Source: a virus
IMG/VR virus record: IMGVR_UViG_3300049002_000011
Coordinates: 1-64,000 of that record
Strand: one strand, 5' to 3'
DNA length: 64,000 bases
In this document: piece by piece, positions 27,751 through 35,989 of the stretch
Layout: every line of letters begins with the position of its first letter
Position numbering within the stretch: the stretch's first letter is position 1
Translations under genes and position numbers: made by a program
Notes under the pieces: generated by a model
What the model saw: the letters and a program-made list of their open reading frames with translations, nothing else
Database searches by the model: none
Told to the model about the DNA's origin: nothing

Positions 27751-28485
27751 TCACTTCTTAATGCAGACGCAGCCCGGCTTACACTTCTTTCCGTTGCCGA
27801 TCAGCGTTGTGCATGGTCCAGGCGTTGGAGTTGGCGTCGCCGTTGGGGTCGGTGTTGGCGTTGGAGTTGAAACTGGGGTTGGAGTCGGAGTCGGAGTCGC
27901 TGTGGCGATCGGCGTAGGCGTTGGTGTCGGCGTGCTCGGCGTGGGAGTCGCGGTCGCTTCCGGAGTTGGAGATGGACTCGGATTCGTGCTCGGGTGAAAG
28001 TAGATTCGAATGGGCTCGGACGTGACACTGTTGCCCTCGGTGTCCGTCGCCGTTGTCGAGATGGGAACATAACACGGCGCGTTCGTGATGGGCCGCGGCA
28101 GTATGCAGAGTGGCGGAAACCAGCTATTCGGTCCAGCGTAGGTCAACAAACCTGAAACTGGTCCAGTGATTTCAGTCAACTTTATTTCAGGTGGCGCGTA
28201 ACCATAGCCGTCTTGTGCGCCACGCACCAAGTAAGTCTCACCAGTCAGCCCAGGAAAGAGGAATCCGCCCTCATCATCGAGTTGTAGCGTGTAGAGGAGA
28301 TTTTCCTGCGCGTCGAAAACGTTAACCAGTGACCACGCGAAAGGAAGGCCGTCATAGATACGAACCTGCCCGCGTACCTCGTAGTACATCGGCATCTGGA
28401 CAGAAACCGGCGGCACATAAGCAGAAGGCTCGAAGATTGAAAAGGAAAAGAGCGTGAGTAGCGCTAACAAAAGTAAGGTTCGCAT
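27751..28485 (-). CDS. Secreted protein with CarboxypepD-like domain, Thr-Pro repeats and Cys-rich tail
   Basis: 244 residues from the ATG at 28485 (AAAGGACC upstream). Residues 1-20 are a signal peptide ([18 protein letters not shown]). Residues about 30-100 look like a carboxypeptidase regulatory-like beta domain ([20 protein letters not shown]). A 50-residue Pro-Thr-rich linker follows, then a terminal [20 protein letters not shown] knot-like segment. Pro-Thr linkers of this kind are common in cell-surface proteins of soil phyla. It may coat the host surface, but that is inference. Confidence 0.6.
   Translation of the reverse strand: MRTLLLLALLTLFSFSIFEPSAYVPPVSVQMPMYYEVRGQVRIYDGLPFAWSLVNVFDAQENLLYTLQLDDEGGFLFPGLTGETYLVRGAQDGYGYAPPEIKLTEITGPVSGLLTYAGPNSWFPPLCILPRPITNAPCYVPISTTATDTEGNSVTSEPIRIYFHPSTNPSPSPTPEATATPTPSTPTPTPTPIATATPTPTPTPVSTPTPTPTPTATPTPTPGPCTTLIGNGKKCKPGCVCIKK
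27821..27975 (-). repeat. Tandem short repeats coding for the Thr-Pro linker
   Basis: Degenerate 6-base repeats of the ACTCCA/ACCCCG kind encoding TPTPTP. Such tracts change length easily. Confidence 0.8.
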
Positions 28486-28582
28486 TGGGAGTGGTCCTTT
28501 TCTTAGATGGTGGTTCTGAGTGCGAAGATGATCCACCAAAGGAGTCGATAACTAAAATAGAGAAGGCGATGCATGGTGCGTG

Positions 28583-28840
28583 TCACAAAACGATCATCGC
28601 GATGATGAGCGCAACACCCAGTTTGAAAATGATCGAGCACTGGATCTTTGAAATAGGAAGTTTTTCCAGTAGTGCTTTGTGCTTCTCCAGGTTTGCGGCG
28701 TCAATCGCCAGATTTCGTTTTTGAGCTCCCTTTATGAGCCACGTCGTGAGACGTAGACAGACTTTTGCCAGCACGAGCATGAACAGCTCGAGCCCGGCGA
28801 ACGCGAGCAAAACGATGATGACTGCGATAGCGAGTGTCAT
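28583..28840 (-). CDS. Two-TM membrane protein (holin candidate)
   Basis: 85 residues. The N-terminal TM (LAIAVIIVLLAFAGLELFML) and C-terminal TM (IIFKLGVALIIAMIVL) flank a short basic helix. Size and topology would fit a holin, but the lysis genes lie 6 kb upstream, so this is tentative. Confidence 0.55.
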   Translation of the reverse strand: MTLAIAVIIVLLAFAGLELFMLVLAKVCLRLTTWLIKGAQKRNLAIDAANLEKHKALLEKLPISKIQCSIIFKLGVALIIAMIVL

Positions 28841-28871
28841 TGGGATGGTCCTTTCAGGAGTTGGTAAGAGT

Positions 28872-29102
28872 TCAGTTGACGGTAGGCGGTCGCGCTGGAC
28901 CGTTTCGACGGTAGATGATTACGCCAGTGTAGCAACCAGTATTGCGGAACCGTTTAGTCCCGTCCTCAGGCTCGACTTCTTCGATGTGTGCGTCCTGAGA
29001 GAAACATTCCACCACTATCTCCCCCGCCTCGGCTTTTTCGATCAGGCGTCGCAGGCTCTGTATGATTCTTTCACTGTCGGCTGGGTAATGGATGATGTTC
29101 AT
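28872..29102 (-). CDS. Small protein, unknown
   Basis: 76 residues beginning MNIIHYPADSERIIQSLRRL. No motif was recognised. A GGATGGACC leader precedes the ATG, similar to the AAGGACCA leaders of its two downstream neighbours. Confidence 0.5.
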   Translation of the reverse strand: MNIIHYPADSERIIQSLRRLIEKAEAGEIVVECFSQDAHIEEVEPEDGTKRFRNTGCYTGVIIYRRNGPARPPTVN

Positions 29103-29127
29103 TGGTCCATCCTGTTCAAGTTGTCGT

Positions 29128-29934
29128 TTAGTTGCCGGCGAGATAGTCGGCGCAAATCAGCTCGAGACAGCGACCCTCTGTGAGTGATTGATCGGCGCAA
29201 ACGTAACGGACTTTCTCGAATGCCTGGTTAATGATCTCGCGCATGTTGGGCGTGATGCCGTTTATGGCGAGGTCATTCCGCGCGCGGTCAGCGGCATCCG
29301 GAGGCGGCGGCTTTACTTCACGCGGTTTCTTCTCTTGTGCAGGCGGTGAGTTTGCATCGACGGTCGTGAGGGCTTCGTGCTCCTGGCCAGCAAGATCTTC
29401 AGTGCTGTCGTCGAGGTGCGCAAAGATGCTGGTCGGTTCCGATTCGGCGAACACCCCGAAGTCTTCGTCGCTGAAAGGCGCAACGTTCTCATCATCGGGC
29501 ACCCACGATCGCAAATCGCGAAGATGCGCCGGCAATCGATTTTCATCCCACTGGCTGGTTAAGCCGGTTTGATTGTCACTGATGCCATAGGCGCGCAGCT
29601 CCATTCCGGTCATACCGGTGGTAACAACCCAAATGTATTCCCAGCCTTCGAGCTCTGCGGCTTCGTGCGTGCCGTTGCCTTTTGCGATTACGCCGTCGCG
29701 GTCGACGACGATCGGCGTGACCTGGCCACGGTCTGGACGACGCAGCGAAGCGCGCAGCCCGGTAATGTTTCGATCCGGGTGCAGGCGTGCGTTCTCCGGG
29801 TCGCGCCTAACCGCGTCGAGTCGAACGATCAACTTGCTCGGATCGTCGCTAGTTGCAGTGCCGTGGTATGGCGCAAAGATCGGCAGTGACAGCGCCGCGA
29901 TGAATTCTTGCTTGGTGGGTTTTTCTTTCTTCAT
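29128..29934 (-). CDS. ParB/Srx-fold nuclease-like protein (cassette copy 1)
   Basis: 268 residues from the ATG at 29934, which overlaps the preceding stop as ATGA. LIVRLDAVRRDPENARLHP, then GQVTPIVVDRDGVIAKGNG and EYIWVVTTGMTGMELRAYG match the ParB N-terminal domain (substrate loop GNGTHEAA in place of GxHRxxA). The C-terminal half is acidic then Pro-rich. ParB folds bind nucleotides or act as nucleases or base-modifying partners. It shares an operon with an ABC-GNAT fusion. Confidence 0.75.
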   Translation of the reverse strand: MKKEKPTKQEFIAALSLPIFAPYHGTATSDDPSKLIVRLDAVRRDPENARLHPDRNITGLRASLRRPDRGQVTPIVVDRDGVIAKGNGTHEAAELEGWEYIWVVTTGMTGMELRAYGISDNQTGLTSQWDENRLPAHLRDLRSWVPDDENVAPFSDEDFGVFAESEPTSIFAHLDDSTEDLAGQEHEALTTVDANSPPAQEKKPREVKPPPPDAADRARNDLAINGITPNMREIINQAFEKVRYVCADQSLTEGRCLELICADYLAGN

Positions 29935-30056
29935 GCGCGTGGCGTCATATCTCCAAACAAAAAACCACCCTCGGCGCAGTGCTCTTCCAGCATTGCGACG
30001 AATTCGCGGTTTCGTTCGTCGACGCGTTTCTGTTGTTCGATCGGATCGTGGTCCAT
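29931..30056 (-). CDS. 41-residue helical linker gene
   Basis: It begins MDHDPIEQQKRVDERNREFV and ends GDMTPRA. The start is TAATG-coupled to the ABC-GNAT stop and its stop overlaps the ParB-like start, so translation of the three is linked. Confidence 0.65.
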   Translation of the reverse strand: MDHDPIEQQKRVDERNREFVAMLEEHCAEGGFLFGDMTPRA

Positions 30057-31210
30057 TAGATAGCAGCGTTGATAACGCGATGCGCGAGCGCGCGATCGGC
30101 GGCAGGTCCGGCGAATTGAAAGACAGCGCATGGTCGCTCGCCAAAACCGGCCATGCTCAGTTCTGACTTGTTGATCTCACCACGCGCGGCCGCAAGCTTC
30201 CGCTGAATGCCGGTGAAGTTTGTTTTCGGTAAGCCGGGTTTAGCTTCCAGTGACCAGGCCGCGGATTTGTCGAACGATCGGATCAATGCGGGGTGCGCCG
30301 GGTAAGTTCTCATGCGTTTCCCGAGCGCCTTATACATCGAGCCAAGCTTGTCAACGAGCACCATTGCCAGTCCCAGACCTTGCCAGTCCGGCAACGTTAC
30401 GAGACGCGAGCATTTAATGATGTCCTTCACGATTGGGTGTGGGAAATGCAACATGCCGGCGAATGCGGCGAGACGATCATCGACGAACAAACCGAAGCAT
30501 TGCGCTGCGCGGTGCAGCTCTCCGGTCAAATAGTGAAACGGAGCGAATTGCTTCCACGTGGACCACGGGACGCGCTCGATGGTGATGTTGAGAGTTGGGC
30601 GGCGCCGAAGTGACCTCCTTGTGAACGACATGGTCACAGGCTCGAAGATCCAGTCGGGCTGTAACCACTCGATCACGTCGTAGTGGCAAGTGGCCGCTAC
30701 GAATTGTCGGTTATCTTTGCGCACCCGCTTTTGAATTGCGTGCGCGCCTATCTGCGCTACTTGTCGATCGACGACTGAGGTGAATTCGTCGACGACGATA
30801 ATTCCCTGAGTCTCCAACACTCGCCGTGCCATCTCCACCCGGAAACGTTCACCGTTCGAGAGCACATGGTAAGGACGTAGCCAGGCGGGAATGGTGTTAA
30901 AGCCGACAGCCTGGCAGACGTCGGCGATCTGGTCCATTTTGAAACGCTGATCGAAATCATCAACGACTGATTTGCCCTGCCAGTCGAATTGCTTTTCATC
31001 ACCGAACACCTTGCGAAGAATGGTCGACTTACCCGCGCCTGAAGGTCCGACAATCAAACCAACGTTCCATTGCAGGCCCTCGATCGGGAAATCACCTTGC
31101 CATGACAGCGAAGTCTTTTCTTTCGCCGGCACGTCAAACATCGCTTCGAGCTGGCGAGCTCGAGGGGAACGCGAAACGTCGCTTTCAACTTGAATTGAAA
31201 CTTTAGGCAT
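30056..31210 (-). CDS. ABC-type ATPase fused to a GNAT acyltransferase-like domain
   Basis: 384 residues. Walker A GPSGAGKST at 55-63, ABC signature LSNGERFR at 117-124, Walker B GIIVVDE at 136-142, and a switch His in TCH (174-176). Residues about 207-330 form a GNAT fold with the acyl-CoA loop LPDWQGLGLA (273-282). No membrane segment exists, so it is not a transporter. Mu Mom shows that GNAT folds can modify DNA bases, but no such activity can be claimed here. It is flanked by two ParB-domain genes. Confidence 0.75.
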   Translation of the reverse strand: MPKVSIQVESDVSRSPRARQLEAMFDVPAKEKTSLSWQGDFPIEGLQWNVGLIVGPSGAGKSTILRKVFGDEKQFDWQGKSVVDDFDQRFKMDQIADVCQAVGFNTIPAWLRPYHVLSNGERFRVEMARRVLETQGIIVVDEFTSVVDRQVAQIGAHAIQKRVRKDNRQFVAATCHYDVIEWLQPDWIFEPVTMSFTRRSLRRRPTLNITIERVPWSTWKQFAPFHYLTGELHRAAQCFGLFVDDRLAAFAGMLHFPHPIVKDIIKCSRLVTLPDWQGLGLAMVLVDKLGSMYKALGKRMRTYPAHPALIRSFDKSAAWSLEAKPGLPKTNFTGIQRKLAAARGEINKSELSMAGFGERPCAVFQFAGPAADRALAHRVINAAI

Positions 31211-31418
31211 ACTTCTTTAGCAGTCGCTCGCGGGTTTCAGTGTTTCGCCGGTACAGCGCGAGACACCTTTTGCAAGTAGTTGTTTCAATGCTCGCCGTCG
31301 TGACGATCGATCCTCTTCGACCGCAGTAAGCACCGTCACGTAACAAAACGAGATGCACTGAGAGTTTCACGTCACGAGCAGCGTTCCTTAACAGCTTTAA
31401 GAAATCAGCGGTCGGCAC
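31203..31418 (-). CDS. Small basic protein with CxxC, ParB/ABC cassette
   Basis: 71 residues from a GTG at 31418 with GAGGGG upstream, overlapping the second ParB-like gene by 22 bases and the ABC-GNAT start by 8. It contains AYCGRRG and TTCKRCLALYRR, a possible zinc site. Confidence 0.55.
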   Translation of the reverse strand: MPTADFLKLLRNAARDVKLSVHLVLLRDGAYCGRRGSIVTTASIETTTCKRCLALYRRNTETRERLLKKYA

Positions 31419-32047
31419 GTGATCCCCTCCAGTTCGAATGCGGCAAGTAGTTCCGCCTGGTGGGCTTCGTCGCGACAATCGACGATGACGCGATAGGTGA
31501 GTGCGCCTAACTGTGACGACGTGTCATTTTCTGCCCCGGTTGTTGTAGTTCCGGATGCGCTCGTCAAAGCTTCGGCGCTATTCCCGTCAAGCGCGGGATT
31601 GCTCATGTAATCGTCACTGGCTTGTGCGTACAACGCATCGAACTCGGTTTGGTCCAGGAACCCAGCGTCGAGTAAATCGGAACCTATGTCGGCAACGACA
31701 TCCGGATCCGGGTTGTAACCAGCGTGCGAGGTTAGATTATCGACGTGTGCAAGCATCTGTGTGCGGCGATCGTCGCTGTCCAGATCGGTGCGCTGCACAA
31801 CTACCAGTTTCTTTCCATCGGACTTCACCACGATGATGTCGTCGGGATTCGCGACGTCGCGCCACGCGTCAGTGGTCGTGTGGCCACCGATCAACTCACC
31901 GTTACGATCGACGACGACGCTGCGTCCGGCTTTCAGCACTCGCAGCGATGCCTTTGTCAGTTCGCGGCCGCGATCCGTTCCGCGGTTAGGATTTCGCTCA
32001 CGTGCGCGAATGTCGTCGAGCGACTTGATGTCTTTCGTTTCGCTCAT
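31397..32047 (-). CDS. ParB-fold protein (cassette copy 2)
   Basis: 216 residues. TKASLRVLKAGRSVVVDRNG, GELIGGHTTTDAWRDV and IIVVKSDGKKLVVVQR follow the ParB N-terminal fold, with GGHTTTDA in the substrate loop. The C-terminus has an extra domain (TYRVIVDCRDEAHQAELLAA) like a ferredoxin-type strand-helix unit. Coupled to its neighbours by ATGA and overlaps. Confidence 0.7.
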   Translation of the reverse strand: MSETKDIKSLDDIRARERNPNRGTDRGRELTKASLRVLKAGRSVVVDRNGELIGGHTTTDAWRDVANPDDIIVVKSDGKKLVVVQRTDLDSDDRRTQMLAHVDNLTSHAGYNPDPDVVADIGSDLLDAGFLDQTEFDALYAQASDDYMSNPALDGNSAEALTSASGTTTTGAENDTSSQLGALTYRVIVDCRDEAHQAELLAAFELEGITCRPLIS

Positions 32048-32304
32048 TGCGTATTCGATACTTGTTGCAGGCCAAAAGCCTCCAACGAACGTTTCAAGTG
32101 CTCTAAGCAGCTTCCGGCTTCATCAACTGGACCAGCGCAGACCACGCCGCGCATCGAGAGTAAGAACCCAAACGGAGCGCATCTGACTTCCAGCGCGCAG
32201 TCGTTGCAGACGTCTTTGGAACAATGCACACACCGGCGCACGTTGCCTTCTTTCGCGCAGGCATCACACACATGCACCTCAATAGTTTTTTGTCTGACGG
32301 CCAT
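32044..32304 (-). CDS. Zinc-finger protein
   Basis: 86 residues from the ATG at 32304. VCDACAKEGNVRRCVHCSKD with VCNDC gives a treble pattern of CxxC pairs resembling B-box or ribbon zinc fingers. Its stop overlaps the ParB-like start as ATGA. Confidence 0.65.
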   Translation of the reverse strand: MAVRQKTIEVHVCDACAKEGNVRRCVHCSKDVCNDCALEVRCAPFGFLLSMRGVVCAGPVDEAGSCLEHLKRSLEAFGLQQVSNTQ

Positions 32305-32308
32305 TTGC

Positions 32309-32773
32309 TTACTTGAGTTCCTCCGTGGCAGGTTCCTCGGGCTCGGTCGTGAAGCTAATGAGGCGCTTGCTCTTGTCACCGAAGGCAGTCACATCGGTAA
32401 TCGGATTCTGCTGCAAACAGTCCGGACACTTGCGCAGCACCGCAATGGCTTCGGGTAGCGCAGAGACATCACAGGTCGCTACTACTTCGAGCCACGCCGT
32501 ATTTACCTTCCCTACGCCGATGTCAATGACAATGTGTTTCACGAGATGGGAGATCTCGTTGCCTTTGTCGTCGAAGACTTGCGTGCTTTTACCGTGCTGA
32601 ACTCCGGGCGCCGTGACAATACGCATCGATTTACCGAATTTGAGTGGCAGCGGTGCATGCCGAATGCGCGTCCGTACAATTTCGATAATGCGCAGGCCTT
32701 CAGGACCGTCGAGCTCACAACCCTGCAACATGTCGACGATACGATCGGCGTTACTCTTGTTTGTTTGGTCCAT
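32309..32773 (-). CDS. Unknown 154-residue protein
   Basis: Contains RKCPDCLQQ near the C-terminus, possibly a metal site, and an acidic end (TTEPEEPATEELK). It overlaps the RHH-like gene upstream by 23 bases. Confidence 0.55.
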   Translation of the reverse strand: MDQTNKSNADRIVDMLQGCELDGPEGLRIIEIVRTRIRHAPLPLKFGKSMRIVTAPGVQHGKSTQVFDDKGNEISHLVKHIVIDIGVGKVNTAWLEVVATCDVSALPEAIAVLRKCPDCLQQNPITDVTAFGDKSKRLISFTTEPEEPATEELK

Positions 32774-32970
32774 CGTAGGTTATTCCTGCAGCAGCTTCGT
32801 AAGCGTCCAGCTCGCGTTCAAATATGTGAAGACATTGGGCTGAGAGTGTGCGGAACTCTTTTTTGGCGAGACGTTGCAAGCGTCGTTTTGTTTCCGCCGG
32901 CACGTACATAACCAATGCTGCGGCCGCGGCGGTCCCATTTAATCGGATTCTCACTGCGCGGTTTGGCCAT
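32751..32970 (-). pseudogene. Ribbon-helix-helix-like gene with a probable frame break
   Basis: The ATG at 32970 is TAATG-coupled to the upstream gene and reads MAKPRSENPIKWDRRGR, then runs into an implausible frame. The +1 frame holds ALVMYVPAETKRRLQRLA and LSAQCLHIFERELD, a good RHH-type sequence, but its own starts (ATG 32909, GTG 32954) have no ribosome site. One extra base between about 32935 and 32915 (for example in TGGGACC) would explain it: mutation, sequencing error, or +1 frameshifting. Confidence 0.5.
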
Positions 32971-33179
32971 TAGCGTTTCTCGTATTCGTTACAGACCTGG
33001 CAGCGATCAATTCCGAACACACCACACTGCTCATAATGGAAACGCAGACAAGCGGGCTGAGTCGCTTTCAGCCGGACGGCCGCAATCCAGATCGTGGCGG
33101 CCGTGAGACACACCAAAATCCAGACGAAGAGGATCCACGCCATGTGCTTCACCATGTTCCGTAGTTCCTTGTCTTTCAC
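32970..33179 (-). CDS. Single-TM membrane protein with Cys-rich tail
   Basis: 69 residues. TM at about 14-35 (AWILFVWILVCLTAATIWIA), then CLRFHYEQCGVFGIDRCQVC, which may bind zinc or form disulphides outside the membrane. Confidence 0.6.
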   Translation of the reverse strand: MKDKELRNMVKHMAWILFVWILVCLTAATIWIAAVRLKATQPACLRFHYEQCGVFGIDRCQVCNEYEKR

Positions 33180-33514
33180 TTCTGCGTTCCCTCGATTAGA
33201 GAAGCCTCGATCAGTTCATTGGGCGCGATTCGGATTGGCATGTGAGCGCAGCCGGCATCGCGCCGTCTGAGGTAACGGTGTCGACCGTCGAGAAGTCTCA
33301 TGTTTTGATCCGCGATACCCGGAATACCAGGATCGCAAAGCGCGTAGCGGAGCCCTGAGAAACCAGTGCTGGGCTTATTACTCACACCACTGATGCGCTC
33401 AAGAGGCACATTTTCAACGGGCAACGCTGCAACGGCACTTTGTAGCTGTAGGACGTCAACCTTCCGCCCATCGGGAAGCGTGGTCGTGTGACGCTTTGCG
33501 CGGTTTGTCGTCAC
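33176..33514 (-). CDS. Short ParB-like domain protein
   Basis: 112 residues. NVPLERISG and LLDGRHRYLRRRDAGCAHMP give the ParB/Srx substrate loop GRHRxxR. It is a single small domain, with no HTH. Confidence 0.6.
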   Translation of the reverse strand: MTTNRAKRHTTTLPDGRKVDVLQLQSAVAALPVENVPLERISGVSNKPSTGFSGLRYALCDPGIPGIADQNMRLLDGRHRYLRRRDAGCAHMPIRIAPNELIEASLIEGTQK

Positions 33515-33804
33515 TTCTGCCTCGCTATCTCACGCAGCAGCTCGGGCAACATCTCCGTTTGACCCTTTCGAATCTCACGGACGTCATCACGAATTTCATC
33601 CAGGCGTTTGTTGATGCGCTGCTCTGACTTTTCGATCGCGACCGGCGTTTCGTCCTGCTTCTTTTCGACCGTCGTGAGCCGTGACTCCTGATTCGCCTGC
33701 GCGCGCGTGACGGCCACGTAAGCGCTGACAGAAGACACCAACACGGCCAGCACTCCGGGGAGTATGGCCAGCGTCAATCTAAAAAGTTGCGGTCTGCGAA
33801 TCAC
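33511..33804 (-). CDS. TM plus coiled-coil protein (XhlA/spanin-like)
   Basis: 97 residues. A TM at about 8-32 (FRLTLAILPGVLAVLVSSV) is followed by a charged coiled coil. The layout resembles haemolysin XhlA-type or i-spanin lysis accessories and it lies next to the lysis genes. Confidence 0.55.
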   Translation of the reverse strand: MIRRPQLFRLTLAILPGVLAVLVSSVSAYVAVTRAQANQESRLTTVEKKQDETPVAIEKSEQRINKRLDEIRDDVREIRKGQTEMLPELLREIARQK

Positions 33805-34003
33805 GGTTTTCCTAGGTATTTGAGGCGGTGAGAAAAAATGATGAAACGTTTTGGGGTTTTAAATCACTATAATATTTACCCTTTTGTAAAGTGCGGGGAG
33901 CCGCGGACGACCTTTGCCCCAGTGGTCGCTTTGAACGGCTCCCCTAAACGCGCCTGTCAGTTCCGCCATCCTCACCAGTGACGGAACCAACCACGTAAGC
34001 GCG
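33805..34003 (-). other. Intergenic region with a long inverted repeat and AT-rich stretch
   Basis: GGGGAGCCG (33895-33903) pairs with CGGCTCCCC (33936-33944) with an inner CGACC/GGTCG pairing; then comes an AT-rich stretch with TATTAT-like boxes at about 33860-33885. No T run follows the stem. It may be a structured leader or processing site between lysis and packaging genes. Confidence 0.45.
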
Positions 34004-34474
34004 TCATCTCAAGAATTTCAACAGAGTTAACCCGGCATTGATGAGGCGCTCGATGAGTAGTTGCTTTTGAAGCGTTTTGATCTCGCCGTCTTTCTTTGCC
34101 ATGGCCTCTTTCAACACCCGAATCTCTTCGTTTTTGTCGATGAGGGCTCGCTCGGTGCTTCTAACCTTCTCGCGCAGCTCGCCGATTTCGATAAGCGCCA
34201 GGCGGTAACTCTCGGTGAGTTTTTGGTCCGTCGCCTCCATGTCTTTGATCTGCTTATCCAAAGCAGTGACACGGTCCTTATAGGCGTTGAGCAATTCCTG
34301 TTTTTGCTCAACTTCTTTCACCAGCCGATTGAGGACAGCATTGCGATCGACGGGAGTTTGCGGCGCGACGCTGTTAGCGGCAGGGAACTGGCGGGTCGAG
34401 TTTTGCGAGTCTTGCGCAAAGGTCGTCGTCGCTGATAGTGCGAGTATCAGGACCAGCACTCCGAGTCTTTTCAT
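34004..34474 (-). CDS. Exported coiled-coil protein, lysis region
   Basis: 156 residues from the ATG at 34474. Signal peptide MKRLGVLVLILALSATTTFA, then a long coiled coil (residues about 50-135) and an amphipathic C-terminus. It overlaps the TM protein upstream by 101 bases in another frame, like Rz/Rz1, but no lipobox Cys is present. Confidence 0.6.
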   Translation of the reverse strand: MKRLGVLVLILALSATTTFAQDSQNSTRQFPAANSVAPQTPVDRNAVLNRLVKEVEQKQELLNAYKDRVTALDKQIKDMEATDQKLTESYRLALIEIGELREKVRSTERALIDKNEEIRVLKEAMAKKDGEIKTLQKQLLIERLINAGLTLLKFLR

Positions 34475-34874
34475 TTTGTCCCTCGATCTGTCGAATTTTC
34501 TGTGCCGTTTGCTCCGAGACGCGTTTGTCTTCACTCACCTGCTGCCGACTTTGCTGGACACCGGCATCGTTGACGTCGCGACGAACGGCCGCGTCGTTTG
34601 CATTGTCGCCATGCCGCGCCGCGTCCTGCAGGTTCTTGTTCGCGTTGCTCTCGATCTGGTTTACGGTCTGGGTAGTGTTGGCTGTGGCTCGATTCGTGCG
34701 CCACCGCTGTACGAAGTAGATCGACACGACAAGCGCGACGAATAGGACCACAGCCAACAAGATTTTGCCGCGTCGGTTGAGATGACACAGGCCGTCCCAG
34801 ATCACTTGGAAAACTGTGCGTTGGTTGTTTATGTCTGGTGGCAGCAAAACTAAACCTCTCGGGCCTTGGTCCAT
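34374..34874 (-). CDS. i-spanin-like TM/coiled-coil protein
   Basis: 166 residues from the ATG at 34874, TAATG-coupled to the endolysin stop. One TM (KILLAVVLFVALVVSIYFVQ) precedes a long helical region, ending DDLCARLAKLDPPVPCR, a finish like Rz-type spanins. Confidence 0.65.
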   Translation of the reverse strand: MDQGPRGLVLLPPDINNQRTVFQVIWDGLCHLNRRGKILLAVVLFVALVVSIYFVQRWRTNRATANTTQTVNQIESNANKNLQDAARHGDNANDAAVRRDVNDAGVQQSRQQVSEDKRVSEQTAQKIRQIEGQNEKTRSAGPDTRTISDDDLCARLAKLDPPVPCR

Positions 34875-35989
34875 TAGTCGGTAAGGAAATCGACGGCGTG
34901 ACGCGCAGCCCACTTTATCCAGTCGAGGATTTGCTTGTGATAAAGCACGACGGCAACAACCAGCACGAGCACTCCCAGAATTGTTCCAGAGATCGCGAGC
35001 GCGCTGCCGCCCTTTAATGCGGTGATGAGCAGAAGGATGGGACGCCATAACGCGGCAGCACCCCTTACACTCGCCACCTTTGCGGATTGTTTGACGGACT
35101 CTTTTCGCAGCAATTTCTTGAAGTCGATGTCCGAACCCGCTCCTGGATCTGTGGTCGCCGGCGTTTGCGCTGGTTGCGCGTCGACCGACGTGGACGTCGT
35201 GACACCCGCGGATATGGGACTCGACGCGTCCTGAACGGAATCCTGCGCGGGAATCGATGTTTTAGTGCGATTGTCAACAGGTTCGTCTACCGATTTGTTG
35301 ACAGGTTTGACGACCTCAACGGAGCCACGTGACGGAATTGCGCGGAGCGTGTTTTCGTAACGTGTCACACGATCGTCGAGTCCATTCAAACCACCGTTGA
35401 CGCCTTTGGTGAGCGCCTTCAAAACTTCAAACTCACGCGAATCTGATACGCCTCGTAGCTTATCCGCCACAGGATTCAATTGCTTTTCGTAAGTCCAGAA
35501 CCACGCGGCCGCGCGGAATCCGTTCTCAGGCAGTTCGAGCAGCTCCGGATGTTCCTCGAGGGGAAGATTCAGCGCTAAACCCACTTTGCGATACATGTCT
35601 CGGCCGGTGATGCCGATCGGGCCTCGCGCAATGAACTTCCAACCGTCGCCAGGCATGAAGTTGCCGAGGTCTGAACGGTTGCCGTAGACGTGGTTTGCTA
35701 ACGCGACGGGGTTGTGAGCGAGCTGGTTGGCGAGAGCGTCCGTCGGCACACGTTTCTTGAAGACCTTGCGAATTTGCTTCGCCGAGTAGTTCATGTTCTC
35801 GCGCCAGTGAGTCAGGTCCATCGACTCGTGGCCGAGATGTGGGAGGTAAGCGCAAACGCGGATGCGCGTGTTAATGAAAGACTCGTCGAGCGACGCTTGA
35901 ATGAGGTCCAGCCAGGCGCGCGCTTTCGCGTCTGACAGACCTGGCATTGCGTTGCGCAACTGCGCGAGGGTGAGCTTAAAGGATTTCAT
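34874..35989 (-). CDS. GH19 chitinase-fold endolysin with C-terminal TM anchor
   Basis: 371 residues from the ATG at 35989. Catalytic-type Glu in HLGHES (Glu55) and ENMNYSA (Glu64), then HVYGNRSDLGN and GDGWKFIARGPIGITGRDMY match GH19 lysozyme-like lysins (usual form GRGxIQLTG, here RGPIGITG). A Pro/Ser/Thr linker (about 230-300) leads to a TM near the C-terminus (AISGTILGVLVLVVAVVLY). A membrane-tethered lysin suggests controlled release. Confidence 0.8.
   Translation of the reverse strand: MKSFKLTLAQLRNAMPGLSDAKARAWLDLIQASLDESFINTRIRVCAYLPHLGHESMDLTHWRENMNYSAKQIRKVFKKRVPTDALANQLAHNPVALANHVYGNRSDLGNFMPGDGWKFIARGPIGITGRDMYRKVGLALNLPLEEHPELLELPENGFRAAAWFWTYEKQLNPVADKLRGVSDSREFEVLKALTKGVNGGLNGLDDRVTRYENTLRAIPSRGSVEVVKPVNKSVDEPVDNRTKTSIPAQDSVQDASSPISAGVTTSTSVDAQPAQTPATTDPGAGSDIDFKKLLRKESVKQSAKVASVRGAAALWRPILLLITALKGGSALAISGTILGVLVLVVAVVLYHKQILDWIKWAARHAVDFLTD

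Noticed and set aside
33868-33873. TATAAT on the plus strand as a promoter
   Set aside because: No -35 at a suitable distance and no rightward gene downstream.
34004-34474. o-spanin lipoprotein (Rz1-like) call
   Set aside because: The signal peptide has no lipobox Cys, so only an exported coiled-coil protein is supported.
34503-34515. Another GGAGCAAACG copy
   Set aside because: Lies within the i-spanin-like coding sequence with no start codon in reach; counted as chance.
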